17,818 nucleotides of DNA from DATKWD01 sp035529695. GTDB taxonomy: Bacteria > Actinomycetota > Acidimicrobiia > Acidimicrobiales > Salinilacustritrichaceae. The position numbers and the translations under genes were made by a program. Shown piece by piece: positions 1-8,355 of this stretch. Every line of letters begins with the position of its first letter. Position 1 is the stretch's first letter. The DNA lies in NCBI GenBank assembly GCA_035529695.1, contig DATKWD010000128.1, positions 1 to 17,818 on the forward strand, given 5' to 3'. The notes under the pieces are model-generated. The model was not told where the DNA came from and searched no databases. It worked only from the letters and a program-made list of their open reading frames with translations.

Positions 1-522
1 GTCGCGCGCGAGATGCACGCCGGTCTCGATCTGGCGACCTCGTACACCTCGATGGCGCTGTTCGCCGAGGCGATGGCGCACGCCGAGCTTGGCGACGTCG
101 ATCAGGCGCTCGCCGTTGCCGACGAGCTGGATCCGATCAACACGGTCTTCGCGAAGTCCGATGACGCGCGCATCGTGGCTCACCTTCGGATCGGCGATCA
201 CGAGTCGGCGTTGCCGCTGTTGAAGGAGCAGGCGCTCGATGCCGTCACGGGGCGGCTGAGTCGGGCGGCGAACGACGCGATGCTCTACCTCGCACTCCTC
301 GCCGAACCGGGCGAGCCTGATCTCGCGACCCGCCGCCTGATGGCGGTGGAGCAGACGAGAACTCCGCCGACGATCGCCTCCTCGATGGCGCTCGCCCGTC
401 GCCTCGGAGCAGCCGAAGGATTCGGCGAGGCACAAGACCGCGGTCGTGCCGATCGCGTCGCGAGCGGTCGCCGGGCGATGGCTGCCCTCCGCGAGGAACT
501 CACGGTTCTCGGCTGGGGGTGA
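1..522 (+). CDS. C-terminal part of a helical-repeat (TPR-like) protein, 5'-truncated by the window edge
   Basis: The reading frame is open from base 1 (first codons V-A-R-E-M) and stops with TGA at 520-522, so only the last 173 codons are visible. The Met at base 13 is probably internal. The visible part is almost entirely Ala/Leu-rich helix. It contains short repeated helix-turn-helix units such as A-x-A-E-L-G-D-V-D-Q-A-L near residues 26-37, and a later unit with G-D-H-E-S-A-L-P-L-L. These resemble TPR units. No DNA-binding helix-turn-helix or catalytic motif is visible. Such tails are common at the C-terminus of actinobacterial cyclase-AAA ATPase or transcription-activator ATPase proteins, and the next gene has the same kind of tail. 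The N-terminal domains lie outside the window, so the function is unassigned. It converges on the minus-strand cyclase with 21 bp between the two stop codons. Confidence 0.7.
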   Translation, partial: VAREMHAGLDLATSYTSMALFAEAMAHAELGDVDQALAVADELDPINTVFAKSDDARIVAHLRIGDHESALPLLKEQALDAVTGRLSRAANDAMLYLALLAEPGEPDLATRRLMAVEQTRTPPTIASSMALARRLGAAEGFGEAQDRGRADRVASGRRAMAALREELTVLGWG

Positions 523-543
523 CGCTCTGCCGCTCGGGTCGGG

Positions 544-3500
544 TCAGTTGACTCGGGTCGTGCTCCCGAGTGCTGCTGCAGCTCGGCGTTCGAGGAGGCC
601 GAAGCCCCCGGCCCGTGCGAGGGTCAGGGACTCCTCCAACAGTGGGGTCGCGGTGCTCGGTTCAGCTCCTGCGGCCAGGCGAGCCTGGGCTCGGTGGAGC
701 AGACTGTCCGCCAGGAAGTAGGGGGTTCGTTCCTGGCGGCAGTGAGTGATGGCGCGGTCGAAGTGCGCGTCGGCCGAGCCCCAATCGCCGAGGGTGGCGC
801 TCAGTCGTCCGAGAAGGGTGGCGACGGGCGCAATGGTCCCCTGTGAGCTCCAGGTGGACCACCAGTGCTCGAAGGGCTCGAGCTGCTCGTACAGCCAGGC
901 CGCCTCGGAGCTGTCGGCGAGTTCGACCGCCACGATGGAGAGTGCCCCGAGATTCGGCAGAAAGGAGCTGTCCCTGGGGATCGTTCGGCCCCAGGCGAAC
1001 GCGCTCGGGGCGCGCTCGCGTGCCTCGGCGTGCCGATCGGCTTCGCACAGGCTCATCAGGTGGTGGGCCTCGGCGATCGCCGACACTGCGCTCGCCTGAT
1101 CGACGATCGACCCGAACAGGTCGGCCGCCTCGTCGTTGCGGCCGAGCTCGCGGAGGGTGAAGCCGCGCAGGTTGACGTACCAGATCAGCCCGTCCTGCTC
1201 TCCGGTCTCGGTGACGAGCGCGAGCAGCTCCTCGGCCAGGCGTTCGGCCGCGGTCAGGTCACCGAATCGGAGCTCGAAGCCACACTGGGACGCGGTGAGC
1301 TGCCACGAGGCCGACTTGCGCATCTGGTCGACGGCCCTGGACATCTTCTCGAGTCCCTCGGCGTACATCGATCGATCGCCCGTCCATGCGCCCAGCCCGG
1401 CGAGCTGCTGGGAGGAGGCCGCGGCGTTCGAGGGAGTCTGGTTGGCTTCCACGATGTGCGTGAGCTCGGCGATCACGTCGGCCGCGTGATCGAGCCGGTC
1501 GGGGAGGGTGCACACCATTGCCGCGCTGCTGAGGGCATCGCACAGCACTGCTGGGTCGTCGAGGCGGCGAGCCATGGCGACCGCCTCGTCGGACAGCGCG
1601 ACGAATCTCGCCTGATCTCCGTACATGAGCTCCCGACTCAGGGCTGCGGTCACGAGGGCCCGTTCCTGGCTGTCCCCGTCGGGGAGGATCGCGAGGCACT
1701 GCTCGTGCCGGGCGACGGCGCGGTCGACCACCTCGAAGACGCGCGCCACGAACCCGCGGCTCGTGTCGAGCAGGACCCGGGCCATGCGGTGGCCGTCGCC
1801 GATCGCCGCGGCCAGTTCACAGGCTCGGTCGATGGCCGGCTCGTAGTCCTGGCCCGTCCATCGGAGCGCCACCGCGAGGCCGTGGGCGGCATCGGCGGCT
1901 TGCTCGGGCAGGTCGAGCCCGAGGTCGTCGATGGTGTCGAGCGCGCGTTGATGGAGCTCACCTGCTTCGTCGAAGGCGAGGGTGTCGAGTGCGCGGGCTC
2001 CGGCCAGCAGCAGGTAGGTCACGGCCTTGTCGCCGACATCGAGGGGGGCCGCTTCGGCGTAGTGCTGAGCGAGGGCGAGGGTGTCGTCGGGGTGGATCGA
2101 TTCGCAGGCCTCGGCGACGCTGAGGTGCATGCGGAGGCGACGGGTGGTTCGCAGCTCGGCGAGCAGCGTCGATCGAACGAGCGCGTGGGCGAAGCGCCAC
2201 CGTGTCGGCCCCGCCTCGTCGACGAGCCGGGCATCGACGGCCTCGTCGACCGCGTCGAGACAGCGGCTCGAACCGCCCGCGACCTGTCCGAGGACGTCGA
2301 GGTTGAACTCTCGGCCGACGACCGCGGCCCAGGCGAGCACGTCGTTCGCCTCGGCGGAGAGTCGGGAGAGTCGCCGACCGACGACCTCGCGGATCCCGTC
2401 TGGAATCGTCATCTCGCTCACCGAGGTGGAGCCCACCCAGCGTTCGCCGTCGTTGACCAGATCTCCGTTCTCGATGAGGTGCCGGAGCAGCTCGCCGACG
2501 AAGAACGGGTTCCCTTCGGTCTCCGCGTACACGGCTGCCGCCAACGCGCGAGAGGCGTCATCGAGCTCCTGCTGCGCCGCCGTTTCGATGAGCTCCTCGA
2601 TGCCGCTCTGATCCAAGCCCGTGAGCGCGATGCGCTCGACGGCGGGCACCCGGCGCAGATCCGCCAGCAAGTTGGCGAGGGGATGCATCCGGTCGAGGTC
2701 GGTATCTCGGTAGGTGGCCAGGATCATCAGCGGAGTCGTGTCGGCCGAGCGCAGGATGTGGCGCAGCAGGACGAGGGTCGGCTTCCCCGCCCAGTGCACG
2801 TCGTCGAGCACGAGTACGAGGCCAGACTCCGAAGCCGCGGCGCCGAGCCATCCGCTGACGGCCTCGAAGAGGTGGTACTGGTCGACCTCGGCGTCGCCGG
2901 ACCCGGTCGCCGTGGGCACGTCGGGAAAGGTGGTGCGGAGCGCCGGCACGATCCGGGCCAACTCGCCGGGGTTCGGCCCCAGGCACTCGACCGCGGCGTC
3001 GGCGGAGCCGGCCACGAAGTGGGAGAGCGCTTCGACGAAGGGTTGGTAGGGCAGGCCGATCTCTTCGTCGCATCGCCCCAGCAGCACCGTCGCTCCGCCG
3101 TCGTGGGCGCGACGGGCGAACTCGGCGGCGAGGCGCGTCTTGCCCATCCCCGGCTCTCCCGAGATCAGGACGCACGCTCCGCGCTCGTCCTCGCGGCAGT
3201 GCTTCCACGTCTCGACGAGCTGGTCAACGATCCCAGCCCGGCCGCTGAAGGGGAAGGTGCCCTCGCGGACCATCAGCGGAGCGGGGAACGCCACACCACG
3301 TTCGGCAGCCGCGACCCGTTCCCACACGACCTCGACCGTCGGCACCGGGTCCGGGAGTCCCTTCAGTTCGAGCGGACCCTTGTCTCGGTAGCCGTGGCCG
3401 TCCCGCCGGCGGGCCAGGGTCTCGATGACGGCGGAGGCGAGGATCTGCCCACCCTCGGCCAGATCGCACAGCCGGGCGGCCTCGATGACCGGCGTGCCGA

Positions 3501-3927
3501 AGACGTCGCCGTCCTCCACGCTCACGTCGCCCACGCTCAGACCGATTCGTACCGCGAGCGCGACGTCGGGCGCCGGCGGCTTCTGGGCGTCGATGCCCTG
3601 CTGGATGGCGACGGCCGCCGACACTGCACTGGCGGCCGAGCCGAACGTGGCCAGGAAGCCGTCACCGAGCCCCTTGATCATGTGGCCACCACTGGCGTCG
3701 ACGACCGTCGCGATCAGCGAGTCGTGCGCACGACGGACCACCTCGGCAGCGTCCTCGCCGAGCTTGGCCCGCAACTCGGTGGACCCGACCAAGTCGGTGA
3801 AGAGGACCGTCAGTGTGTCGAGCAACGGATCAGACCCGGCCTCCTGCATTGCCACGAGTATGACAGCCTCTCCCGTGGCCTCGTGATCGTCGATCCTGAT
3901 CCATCCGCCACCGACCGAGCCGACCAC
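544..3927 (-). CDS. Class III nucleotide cyclase-AAA ATPase-helical-repeat signalling protein
   Basis: The product has 1127 residues if the GTG at 3927 is used. An N-terminal class III cyclase homology domain spans about residues 38-175. Its metal-binding Asp are D45 (FTDLVGST) and D89 (KGLGDGF), with substrate-contact Lys K85. The segment VIEAARL (about 147-153) keeps the transition-state Arg but has Ile where active cyclases have Asn. A P-loop ATPase domain follows, with Walker A GEPGMGKT at 257-264 and Walker B LVLVLDDVHWA near 370-380. The rest, from about residue 640, is Ala/Leu-rich TPR-like repeat. No C-terminal DNA-binding domain is visible. The family acts in cytoplasmic nucleotide signalling or as a sensor ATPase; the ligand is unknown. 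It is the last gene of the minus-strand operon, 9 bp after the acyl-CoA synthetase stop. The first 26 residues are atypical for the family and the GTG lacks a clear Shine-Dalgarno, so GTG at 3855 or ATG at 3849 are credible alternative starts. Confidence 0.9.
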   Translation of the reverse strand: MVGSVGGGWIRIDDHEATGEAVILVAMQEAGSDPLLDTLTVLFTDLVGSTELRAKLGEDAAEVVRRAHDSLIATVVDASGGHMIKGLGDGFLATFGSAASAVSAAVAIQQGIDAQKPPAPDVALAVRIGLSVGDVSVEDGDVFGTPVIEAARLCDLAEGGQILASAVIETLARRRDGHGYRDKGPLELKGLPDPVPTVEVVWERVAAAERGVAFPAPLMVREGTFPFSGRAGIVDQLVETWKHCREDERGACVLISGEPGMGKTRLAAEFARRAHDGGATVLLGRCDEEIGLPYQPFVEALSHFVAGSADAAVECLGPNPGELARIVPALRTTFPDVPTATGSGDAEVDQYHLFEAVSGWLGAAASESGLVLVLDDVHWAGKPTLVLLRHILRSADTTPLMILATYRDTDLDRMHPLANLLADLRRVPAVERIALTGLDQSGIEELIETAAQQELDDASRALAAAVYAETEGNPFFVGELLRHLIENGDLVNDGERWVGSTSVSEMTIPDGIREVVGRRLSRLSAEANDVLAWAAVVGREFNLDVLGQVAGGSSRCLDAVDEAVDARLVDEAGPTRWRFAHALVRSTLLAELRTTRRLRMHLSVAEACESIHPDDTLALAQHYAEAAPLDVGDKAVTYLLLAGARALDTLAFDEAGELHQRALDTIDDLGLDLPEQAADAAHGLAVALRWTGQDYEPAIDRACELAAAIGDGHRMARVLLDTSRGFVARVFEVVDRAVARHEQCLAILPDGDSQERALVTAALSRELMYGDQARFVALSDEAVAMARRLDDPAVLCDALSSAAMVCTLPDRLDHAADVIAELTHIVEANQTPSNAAASSQQLAGLGAWTGDRSMYAEGLEKMSRAVDQMRKSASWQLTASQCGFELRFGDLTAAERLAEELLALVTETGEQDGLIWYVNLRGFTLRELGRNDEAADLFGSIVDQASAVSAIAEAHHLMSLCEADRHAEARERAPSAFAWGRTIPRDSSFLPNLGALSIVAVELADSSEAAWLYEQLEPFEHWWSTWSSQGTIAPVATLLGRLSATLGDWGSADAHFDRAITHCRQERTPYFLADSLLHRAQARLAAGAEPSTATPLLEESLTLARAGGFGLLERRAAAALGSTTRVN
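551..571. terminator. Candidate bidirectional stem-loop between converging genes
   Basis: A perfect 7-bp inverted repeat, ACTCGGG then 7 nt then CCCGAGT, lies at the convergent end of the two leftmost genes. It overlaps the last codons of the minus-strand cyclase. No T-run follows on either strand, so it would not be a canonical intrinsic terminator. Its position is the main argument. In GC-rich coding DNA such a repeat could also occur by chance. Confidence 0.25.
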
Positions 3928-3936
3928 CAGCGCTGA

Positions 3937-5535
3937 TCAGGGCCGCTCCGCGGTTGCGCGTGCCCGGTACTGGTCGCGGATGCGGCGTTTGTAGAGCTTG
4001 CCGTTGTCGGCTCTGGGGAGGCGGTCGACGAACTCGATCCGGCGGGGGCACTTGAAGTGGGCCAGGTGACTGCGGCAGTGCTCGATGATGTCGGCGGCCA
4101 GCTGCTCGTTGCCCTCGGCTCCGTTGCGCAGCTCGACCACCGCGAGGACCGACTCTCCCCAGTCGTCGTCGGGGATGCCGATGACCGCGGCGTCGCCCAC
4201 TGCGGGATGGGCGAGCAGCTGGCCCTCGACCTCGGCCGGGTAGACGTTGACGCCGCCCGAGATGATGAGGTCGACGCTCCGGTCGGTGAGGAAGAGGTAG
4301 CCGTCGTCGTCGAGATGGCCGACGTCGCCGAGGGTGAAGTACTCACCGCGGTAGGTGCCCATCGTCTTGTCGGGATCCTTGAAGTAGGCGAATCCGCCGC
4401 CCTTCGGCGAGCGGAGGTAGATGCTGCCGGTCTCGCCGGGAGGGAGCTCCTCCCCGTCGACGTCGAGGATCTTGATGTGGTCCTCGACCGGCACACGGCC
4501 GACCGTGCCGGGCCGGGTCTGCCATTCGATGCTGTCGACGAAGGTCCCGGTTCCCTCGGTGGCGGCGTAGTACTCGAGCAGCACCGGCCCCCACCAGTCG
4601 ATCATGCGCTGCTTCACGGCAACCGGGCACGGCGCAGCGCCGTGCCACACGTAGACGAGCGACGAGGTGTCGGCGGCGTCACGGACCTCGTCGGGCAGCG
4701 ACAGGAGACGATGGAACATCGTCGGCACCATGTGGGAGTGGGTGATGCGGTGCTCGGCGATGAGGCGCAGTGCCTCCTCGGCCGACCACCCGTCCATCAA
4801 CACGATGCCGACGCCGACCGCGGCGGGCGCCGCCATCGAGAAGGCCAGCGGCGCGGCGTGGTAGAGCGGTCCGGTGCAGAGGTGCATCGACGTCTCGGCG
4901 ACCTGTCCGATCGGCGGCAGAGCACTCTGACGGGAGGGTGCGGAAGCCGCGGCGGCCCGCACCGCCGCTGCGTCGCGGTGCACGCCTTTCGGTCGGCCGG
5001 TGGTGCCCGAGGTGTAGAGCATCGTCGACCCGAGGACCGGATCGGCCAGGGCGTCGCCCGACTCGGCGGCCAGCACGGCGTCAAAGCCGTCGAAGCCGTC
5101 GATCTGACCGCCGACCGAGAAGAGGGTCGTGGCCCCGGCGGCCTGCTCGGCCGCGTCGGCGGCGACCCGGGCGAAGCGGGCGTCGGCCACGAAGGTCTTC
5201 GCCTCGCAGTCGTCGACGATGTAGGCCGCCTCTTCGGCCGTCAGGTGCCAGTTGATGGGCGTGAAGCGCAGCCCGGTCCGCTGCGCCGCCGCGAGCACGG
5301 TGGCGAACTCGGCCCTGTTGGAGATCATGGCGGCCACCGCGTCGCCTGCGACCAGGCCCCGCGCTCGCCATGCCCGGGCGAGTTGGTTGGCCTCGGCATC
5401 GAGCTGGGCGAAGGTGCGGTCGCCGTGCTCACTGATGATGGCAGCCGCGTCGGGCCGGCGGCCGGCCCAGAAGCTGAGCGTGGTGCCGGTGGCCGCCGCT
5501 TCCAGCATGGCGGTCCGCGTCTCGTCATCGCTCAT
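3937..5535 (-). CDS. Acyl-CoA synthetase (AMP-forming, FadD/CaiC-like)
   Basis: The 532-residue product belongs to the ANL adenylating family, which activates a carboxylic acid to acyl-AMP and then acyl-CoA. The phosphate-binding loop TMLYTSGTTGRPKG is at 171-184. The adenine/Mg motif YYAATEGTG is at 322-330, and D404 in LGDVGHLDDDGY is the ribose-binding Asp. The hinge follows around 419-425. The C-terminal catalytic Lys is K513 in ADNGKLYKRR. Length and domain order are complete. The ATG at 5535 overlaps the TGA of the upstream acyl-CoA dehydrogenase (ATGA), and GGGGGAGGTGG just upstream is a strong ribosome binding site. This enzyme would make the CoA thioester used by the other operon members. 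The acid substrate cannot be read from sequence. The company of thiolase-like and DUF35 genes suggests a steroid-type, cyclic or branched acid rather than a plain fatty acid, which is an inference. Confidence 0.95.
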   Translation of the reverse strand: MSDDETRTAMLEAAATGTTLSFWAGRRPDAAAIISEHGDRTFAQLDAEANQLARAWRARGLVAGDAVAAMISNRAEFATVLAAAQRTGLRFTPINWHLTAEEAAYIVDDCEAKTFVADARFARVAADAAEQAAGATTLFSVGGQIDGFDGFDAVLAAESGDALADPVLGSTMLYTSGTTGRPKGVHRDAAAVRAAAASAPSRQSALPPIGQVAETSMHLCTGPLYHAAPLAFSMAAPAAVGVGIVLMDGWSAEEALRLIAEHRITHSHMVPTMFHRLLSLPDEVRDAADTSSLVYVWHGAAPCPVAVKQRMIDWWGPVLLEYYAATEGTGTFVDSIEWQTRPGTVGRVPVEDHIKILDVDGEELPPGETGSIYLRSPKGGGFAYFKDPDKTMGTYRGEYFTLGDVGHLDDDGYLFLTDRSVDLIISGGVNVYPAEVEGQLLAHPAVGDAAVIGIPDDDWGESVLAVVELRNGAEGNEQLAADIIEHCRSHLAHFKCPRRIEFVDRLPRADNGKLYKRRIRDQYRARATAERP

Positions 5536-6767
5536 GAGCCACCTCCCCCACCGCTCGCCCCGCGCTCCACCGACGGCTCCTTGGGCAGTCCGAGCACCCG
5601 CTCCCCGGCGATGTTGCGCTGCACCTGCGCGGTCCCGCCCCAGATCGTGCCTGAGCGGCTACCGAGGAAGTCTCGCTGCCAGCGGTCGAGCCGGTAGTCG
5701 TCGCCGTCGGGTCGGATCATCGCGTCGGCGCCTCGCATCTCCATGACCCACGAGCCCAGGTCGCGCGAGTACTCACTCCAGAACATCTTGTTGAGCGACG
5801 CCCCGGGCCCGGGTTCCTTGCGGGCCACCACCTCGGACAGGGTGCGCAGACCCTGGTAGCGCATGATCTCGCAGCGGGTGAATGCCCATGCGAGCTTCTG
5901 GCGGATCAACGGGTCGTCGGCCAGGCCCTTGCGACGCACCTCGTCGACGACTCGCCAGAACTGCTTCTCGAATCGGACGTGCTGGGTGGTGGCGTTGCCG
6001 CCGCGCTCGTTGCCGAGCGTGGTCATGGTGACCCGCCAGCCGTTGTTGAGCCCGCCGATGATGTTGTCGACCGGCGCCCGCGCCTCGGTCAGGAAGGTCT
6101 CACTGAAACCGCGGTCGCCGGTGATCTGCCGGATGGGCCGCAGCTCGATGCCGTTGGTTCCCCCGTCGCCGTCCTTCATCGGCAGCAGCACATAGGAGAT
6201 GCCACGATGCTTCGGCGCGTCGGGGTCGGTGCGGCAGAGGCAGAACATCATGTTGGCCAGCGTCGCCCCCGAGGTCCACACCTTCTGGCCCGTGATCACG
6301 ATCTCGTCGCCGTCGACCACACCCCTCGTCTTGAGCCCGGCGAGGTCGGACCCCGCGTCGGGCTCGGAGAACCCCTGGCAGTAGCGGTCGGAGCCGTCGA
6401 TGATCCGGGGAAGGAACCTCGCCTTCTGCTCGTCGGTGCCGTGCACGATGATCGACGGACCCACCAGCCACTCGCCCATACCGCGAGTCACGCGGGGGAC
6501 GCCTGCCCGGGCGAACTCTTCGTTCATCACCGCCACCTCCACGCCGGTCAGGCCACGGCCGCCGAACTCCTTGGGCCAGCTCACGCAGAGGTACCCGGCC
6601 TCGTGGAGCGTGTCGGTCCACTGCCTCACGAGCTCACCGCCGGCGGCGAGGGTGCGCTGTTCGTCGGCGTCGGGGTCGAAGCCGTCGGGGAGGTTGGCTT
6701 CGAGCCACTGCCGCAGCTCGTCGCGGAATGCCGCGGCCTCGGGACCGAAATCGAGTTCCATCGCCAT
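5532..6767 (-). CDS. Acyl-CoA dehydrogenase (FadE-like, FAD-dependent)
   Basis: The family introduces a trans-alpha,beta double bond in acyl-CoA and passes electrons to ETF. Starting at ATG 6767 gives 411 residues, the family's usual length. This start was chosen because an AGGAG lies 13 nt upstream and the N-terminus MAMELDFGPEAAAFRDELRQ fits the family. A longer frame to 6848 would overlap the upstream gene and adds an unlikely basic leader. The substrate/FAD-binding signature GFSEPDAGSDLAGLKT is at 132-147 and ITGQKVWTSG at 158-167. The C-terminal motif reads IWGGTAQVQRNIAGERVLG (375-393). The usual catalytic Glu of the Y-E-G-T motif is Gly377 here. A Glu at 254 (LGNERGG) sits where isovaleryl-CoA and some steroid side-chain dehydrogenases carry their base, so the enzyme may still be active. 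The gene sits 26 bp after the DUF35 gene and overlaps the synthetase by 4 bp. A Gly-rich tail ends the protein. Confidence 0.93.
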   Translation of the reverse strand: MAMELDFGPEAAAFRDELRQWLEANLPDGFDPDADEQRTLAAGGELVRQWTDTLHEAGYLCVSWPKEFGGRGLTGVEVAVMNEEFARAGVPRVTRGMGEWLVGPSIIVHGTDEQKARFLPRIIDGSDRYCQGFSEPDAGSDLAGLKTRGVVDGDEIVITGQKVWTSGATLANMMFCLCRTDPDAPKHRGISYVLLPMKDGDGGTNGIELRPIRQITGDRGFSETFLTEARAPVDNIIGGLNNGWRVTMTTLGNERGGNATTQHVRFEKQFWRVVDEVRRKGLADDPLIRQKLAWAFTRCEIMRYQGLRTLSEVVARKEPGPGASLNKMFWSEYSRDLGSWVMEMRGADAMIRPDGDDYRLDRWQRDFLGSRSGTIWGGTAQVQRNIAGERVLGLPKEPSVERGASGGGGGS

Positions 6768-6793
6768 GGTCTGTGTCTGTCTCCTGTAGCGCG

Positions 6794-7192
6794 CTAGGGG
6801 CTGGGTTCGAACAACGGGAGCTGTCGCCCGTCGGACAGCTCGTGCCACGCGACCTGTACGGCCATGCCCACCACCACATCATCGGGCTCGCAGCCGATGA
6901 TGTTGGTGAGCATCCGCACGTCCTCGGGCAGGCTGACGATCGCGACGGCGTAGGGGCCGTCGTCGGCGTCGCGGCCCATGCCGGGCCGGTGGTGCACGCT
7001 CACTGCGTAGACCTCGCCGGTGCCTCGTGCAGCCTGCCAGCCGAGGTCGTCGCTCAGACAACGGGGGCACACGGGCCGGGGATACCAGAAGGCGGCATCG
7101 CACTCGTTGCACCACGGCAGCAGCAGCACCCCGTCGCCGGCCGCCGTCCAGAACGGTTCGTCTTCCCCGCCGTCGGGTTCCATCAGCTTCAT
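6794..7192 (-). CDS. Zinc-ribbon/OB-fold protein of the DUF35 type (partner of the thiolase-like protein)
   Basis: The 132-residue product has a rubredoxin-like zinc ribbon with four Cys (C28-x2-C31 and C42-x2-C45, within CNECDAAFWYPRPVCPRC). A beta-rich OB-fold follows, with the typical segment G-x-G-E-V-Y-A-V-S-V-H-H-R-P. This arrangement and length match the DUF35 acyl-CoA-associated family. Known members such as ChsH2-type domains pair with thiolase-fold Ltp2 proteins to form a retro-aldolase on steroid side-chain CoA thioesters, or help other thiolase-fold enzymes. Here the gene directly follows the thiolase-like gene with an ATGA overlap (its start at 7190-7192, that gene's stop at 7189-7191), which strongly suggests a protein complex. 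An alternative Met three codons downstream exists. No catalytic residues of its own are expected. Confidence 0.92.
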   Translation of the reverse strand: MKLMEPDGGEDEPFWTAAGDGVLLLPWCNECDAAFWYPRPVCPRCLSDDLGWQAARGTGEVYAVSVHHRPGMGRDADDGPYAVAIVSLPEDVRMLTNIIGCEPDDVVVGMAVQVAWHELSDGRQLPLFEPSP

Positions 7193-8355
7193 CGGGTCGC
7201 CTCGGTGCCGAGCACCACGGTGCCCATGGTCGAGAGCACGCCGCCAGAGCCGTGGGCGACTGCGATCTCGGGCCCGTCGAGCTGCCGGTCGCCGGCTTCA
7301 CCGCGCAGCTGGCGGACTGCCTCGACGATCAGGAACATGCCGTACTGACCAGGGTGGGTGCACGACAGGCCCCCACCATTGGTGTTCATGGGCAGCGACC
7401 CGCCCGGGCCGAGCTTGCCGTCGGCCGCGAACTCGCCGCCCTCGCCCTTGGCGCAGAAACCGAGATCCTCGAGGTGCAGGAGCGCGGTGATGGTGAAGCT
7501 GTCGTAGCCCATGAGGAGGTCGACGTCGGCGGTGGTCACGCCCGCGGTGGCGAAGGCGGCGGGGCCGGACACCGCGCCGGCGGTGGTGGTGAGGTCGGGC
7601 ATCTGCGTCATCGACGAGCCGTGGTCGCTCGCCGAGGCGGCGCCGAGCACGTAGACCGGTGGCCGGGCCAGATCGGCGGCCCGTGCCGACGACGTGAGCA
7701 CGAAGGCACCCGCGCCGTCGGTCACCAGGCAGCAGTCGAGCAGGTGCAGGGGCGACGCCTGCATCGCCGAGCCGACCACGTCGTCGATCGTGATCGGGTC
7801 GCGATGGCGCGCGACCGGGTTCAGCGCCGCCCACCGCCGGGTGTCGACCGCGATCTGGGCCAGTTGCTCGGCGGTGGTTCCGTACTCGGCCATGTGGCGG
7901 CTCGCCGACAGCGCGTACGAGCCGATCGGACCGCGCAGGCCGTAGGGCATCTCCCACGCCATCCCCGGTGGCGGCGCGCCGAAACGGCGGGGCCCGGAGT
8001 TGGCCGATGAACGCTTGCGGTCGCTGCGTGGCGTGGCCGCGTAGACGCCGACCACCACCTCGCACAGCCCGGCTGCGATCGCGGCGGCCGCATGTTCGAC
8101 GTGCAGCTCGTAGCTCGATCCGCCCACCGCGGTGCCGTCGAGGAACCGGGGATGGATGCCGAGGAACTCGGCCATGCCGGAAGGGTTGCCGCCGTAGCAG
8201 AGGCCATCGACGTCGTCGATGGCGAGCCCGGCGTCCGCCAGCGCTTCGCGGATCATGCGGGCCTCGAGGGCGAGACCTCGCTGGTCGAGCTCGCCCGTCG
8301 GCGACACCGCCTCGGCAACGCCCACGATGGCGGTGGCGGCACGGAGCCCGGTCAC
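7189..8355 (-). CDS. Thiolase-fold lipid-transfer-like protein without catalytic cysteines (probable Ltp/aldolase-type)
   Basis: The start is GTG 8353-8355, which overlaps the SDR stop (GTGA) and gives 388 residues, normal for SCP2-type thiolases. The frame remains open far upstream, but there it is antisense-like shadow of the SDR. The N-terminus T-A-I-V-G-V-A-E and the C-terminal block are thiolase-like: MNTNGGGLSCTHPGQYGM at 323-340 retains the HP motif with H334. The nucleophilic Cys position reads VGGSSYELH (77-85), with Ser in place of Cys. The second catalytic Cys region reads AHGSGG (367-372), also without Cys. Claisen condensation or thiolysis is therefore unlikely. The DUF35 gene directly behind it argues for a retro-aldol enzyme like Ltp2-ChsH2 in steroid side-chain degradation, or another non-thiolytic C-C reaction. 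The family resemblance is seen; the exact reaction is inferred. Confidence 0.88.
   Translation of the reverse strand: MTGLRAATAIVGVAEAVSPTGELDQRGLALEARMIREALADAGLAIDDVDGLCYGGNPSGMAEFLGIHPRFLDGTAVGGSSYELHVEHAAAAIAAGLCEVVVGVYAATPRSDRKRSSANSGPRRFGAPPPGMAWEMPYGLRGPIGSYALSASRHMAEYGTTAEQLAQIAVDTRRWAALNPVARHRDPITIDDVVGSAMQASPLHLLDCCLVTDGAGAFVLTSSARAADLARPPVYVLGAASASDHGSSMTQMPDLTTTAGAVSGPAAFATAGVTTADVDLLMGYDSFTITALLHLEDLGFCAKGEGGEFAADGKLGPGGSLPMNTNGGGLSCTHPGQYGMFLIVEAVRQLRGEAGDRQLDGPEIAVAHGSGGVLSTMGTVVLGTEATR

Noticed and set aside
865..3936. Plus-strand open frame of 1023 codons antisense to the cyclase-ATPase gene
   Set aside because: It has no family motif and its composition follows the complementary strand, whereas the minus frame shows cyclase, Walker A and Walker B motifs. 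It is a GC-driven shadow.
4057..5697. Plus-strand open frame of 546 codons antisense to the acyl-CoA synthetase
   Set aside because: Gly/Val/Arg-rich shadow; the minus strand encodes a complete ANL enzyme with all motifs.
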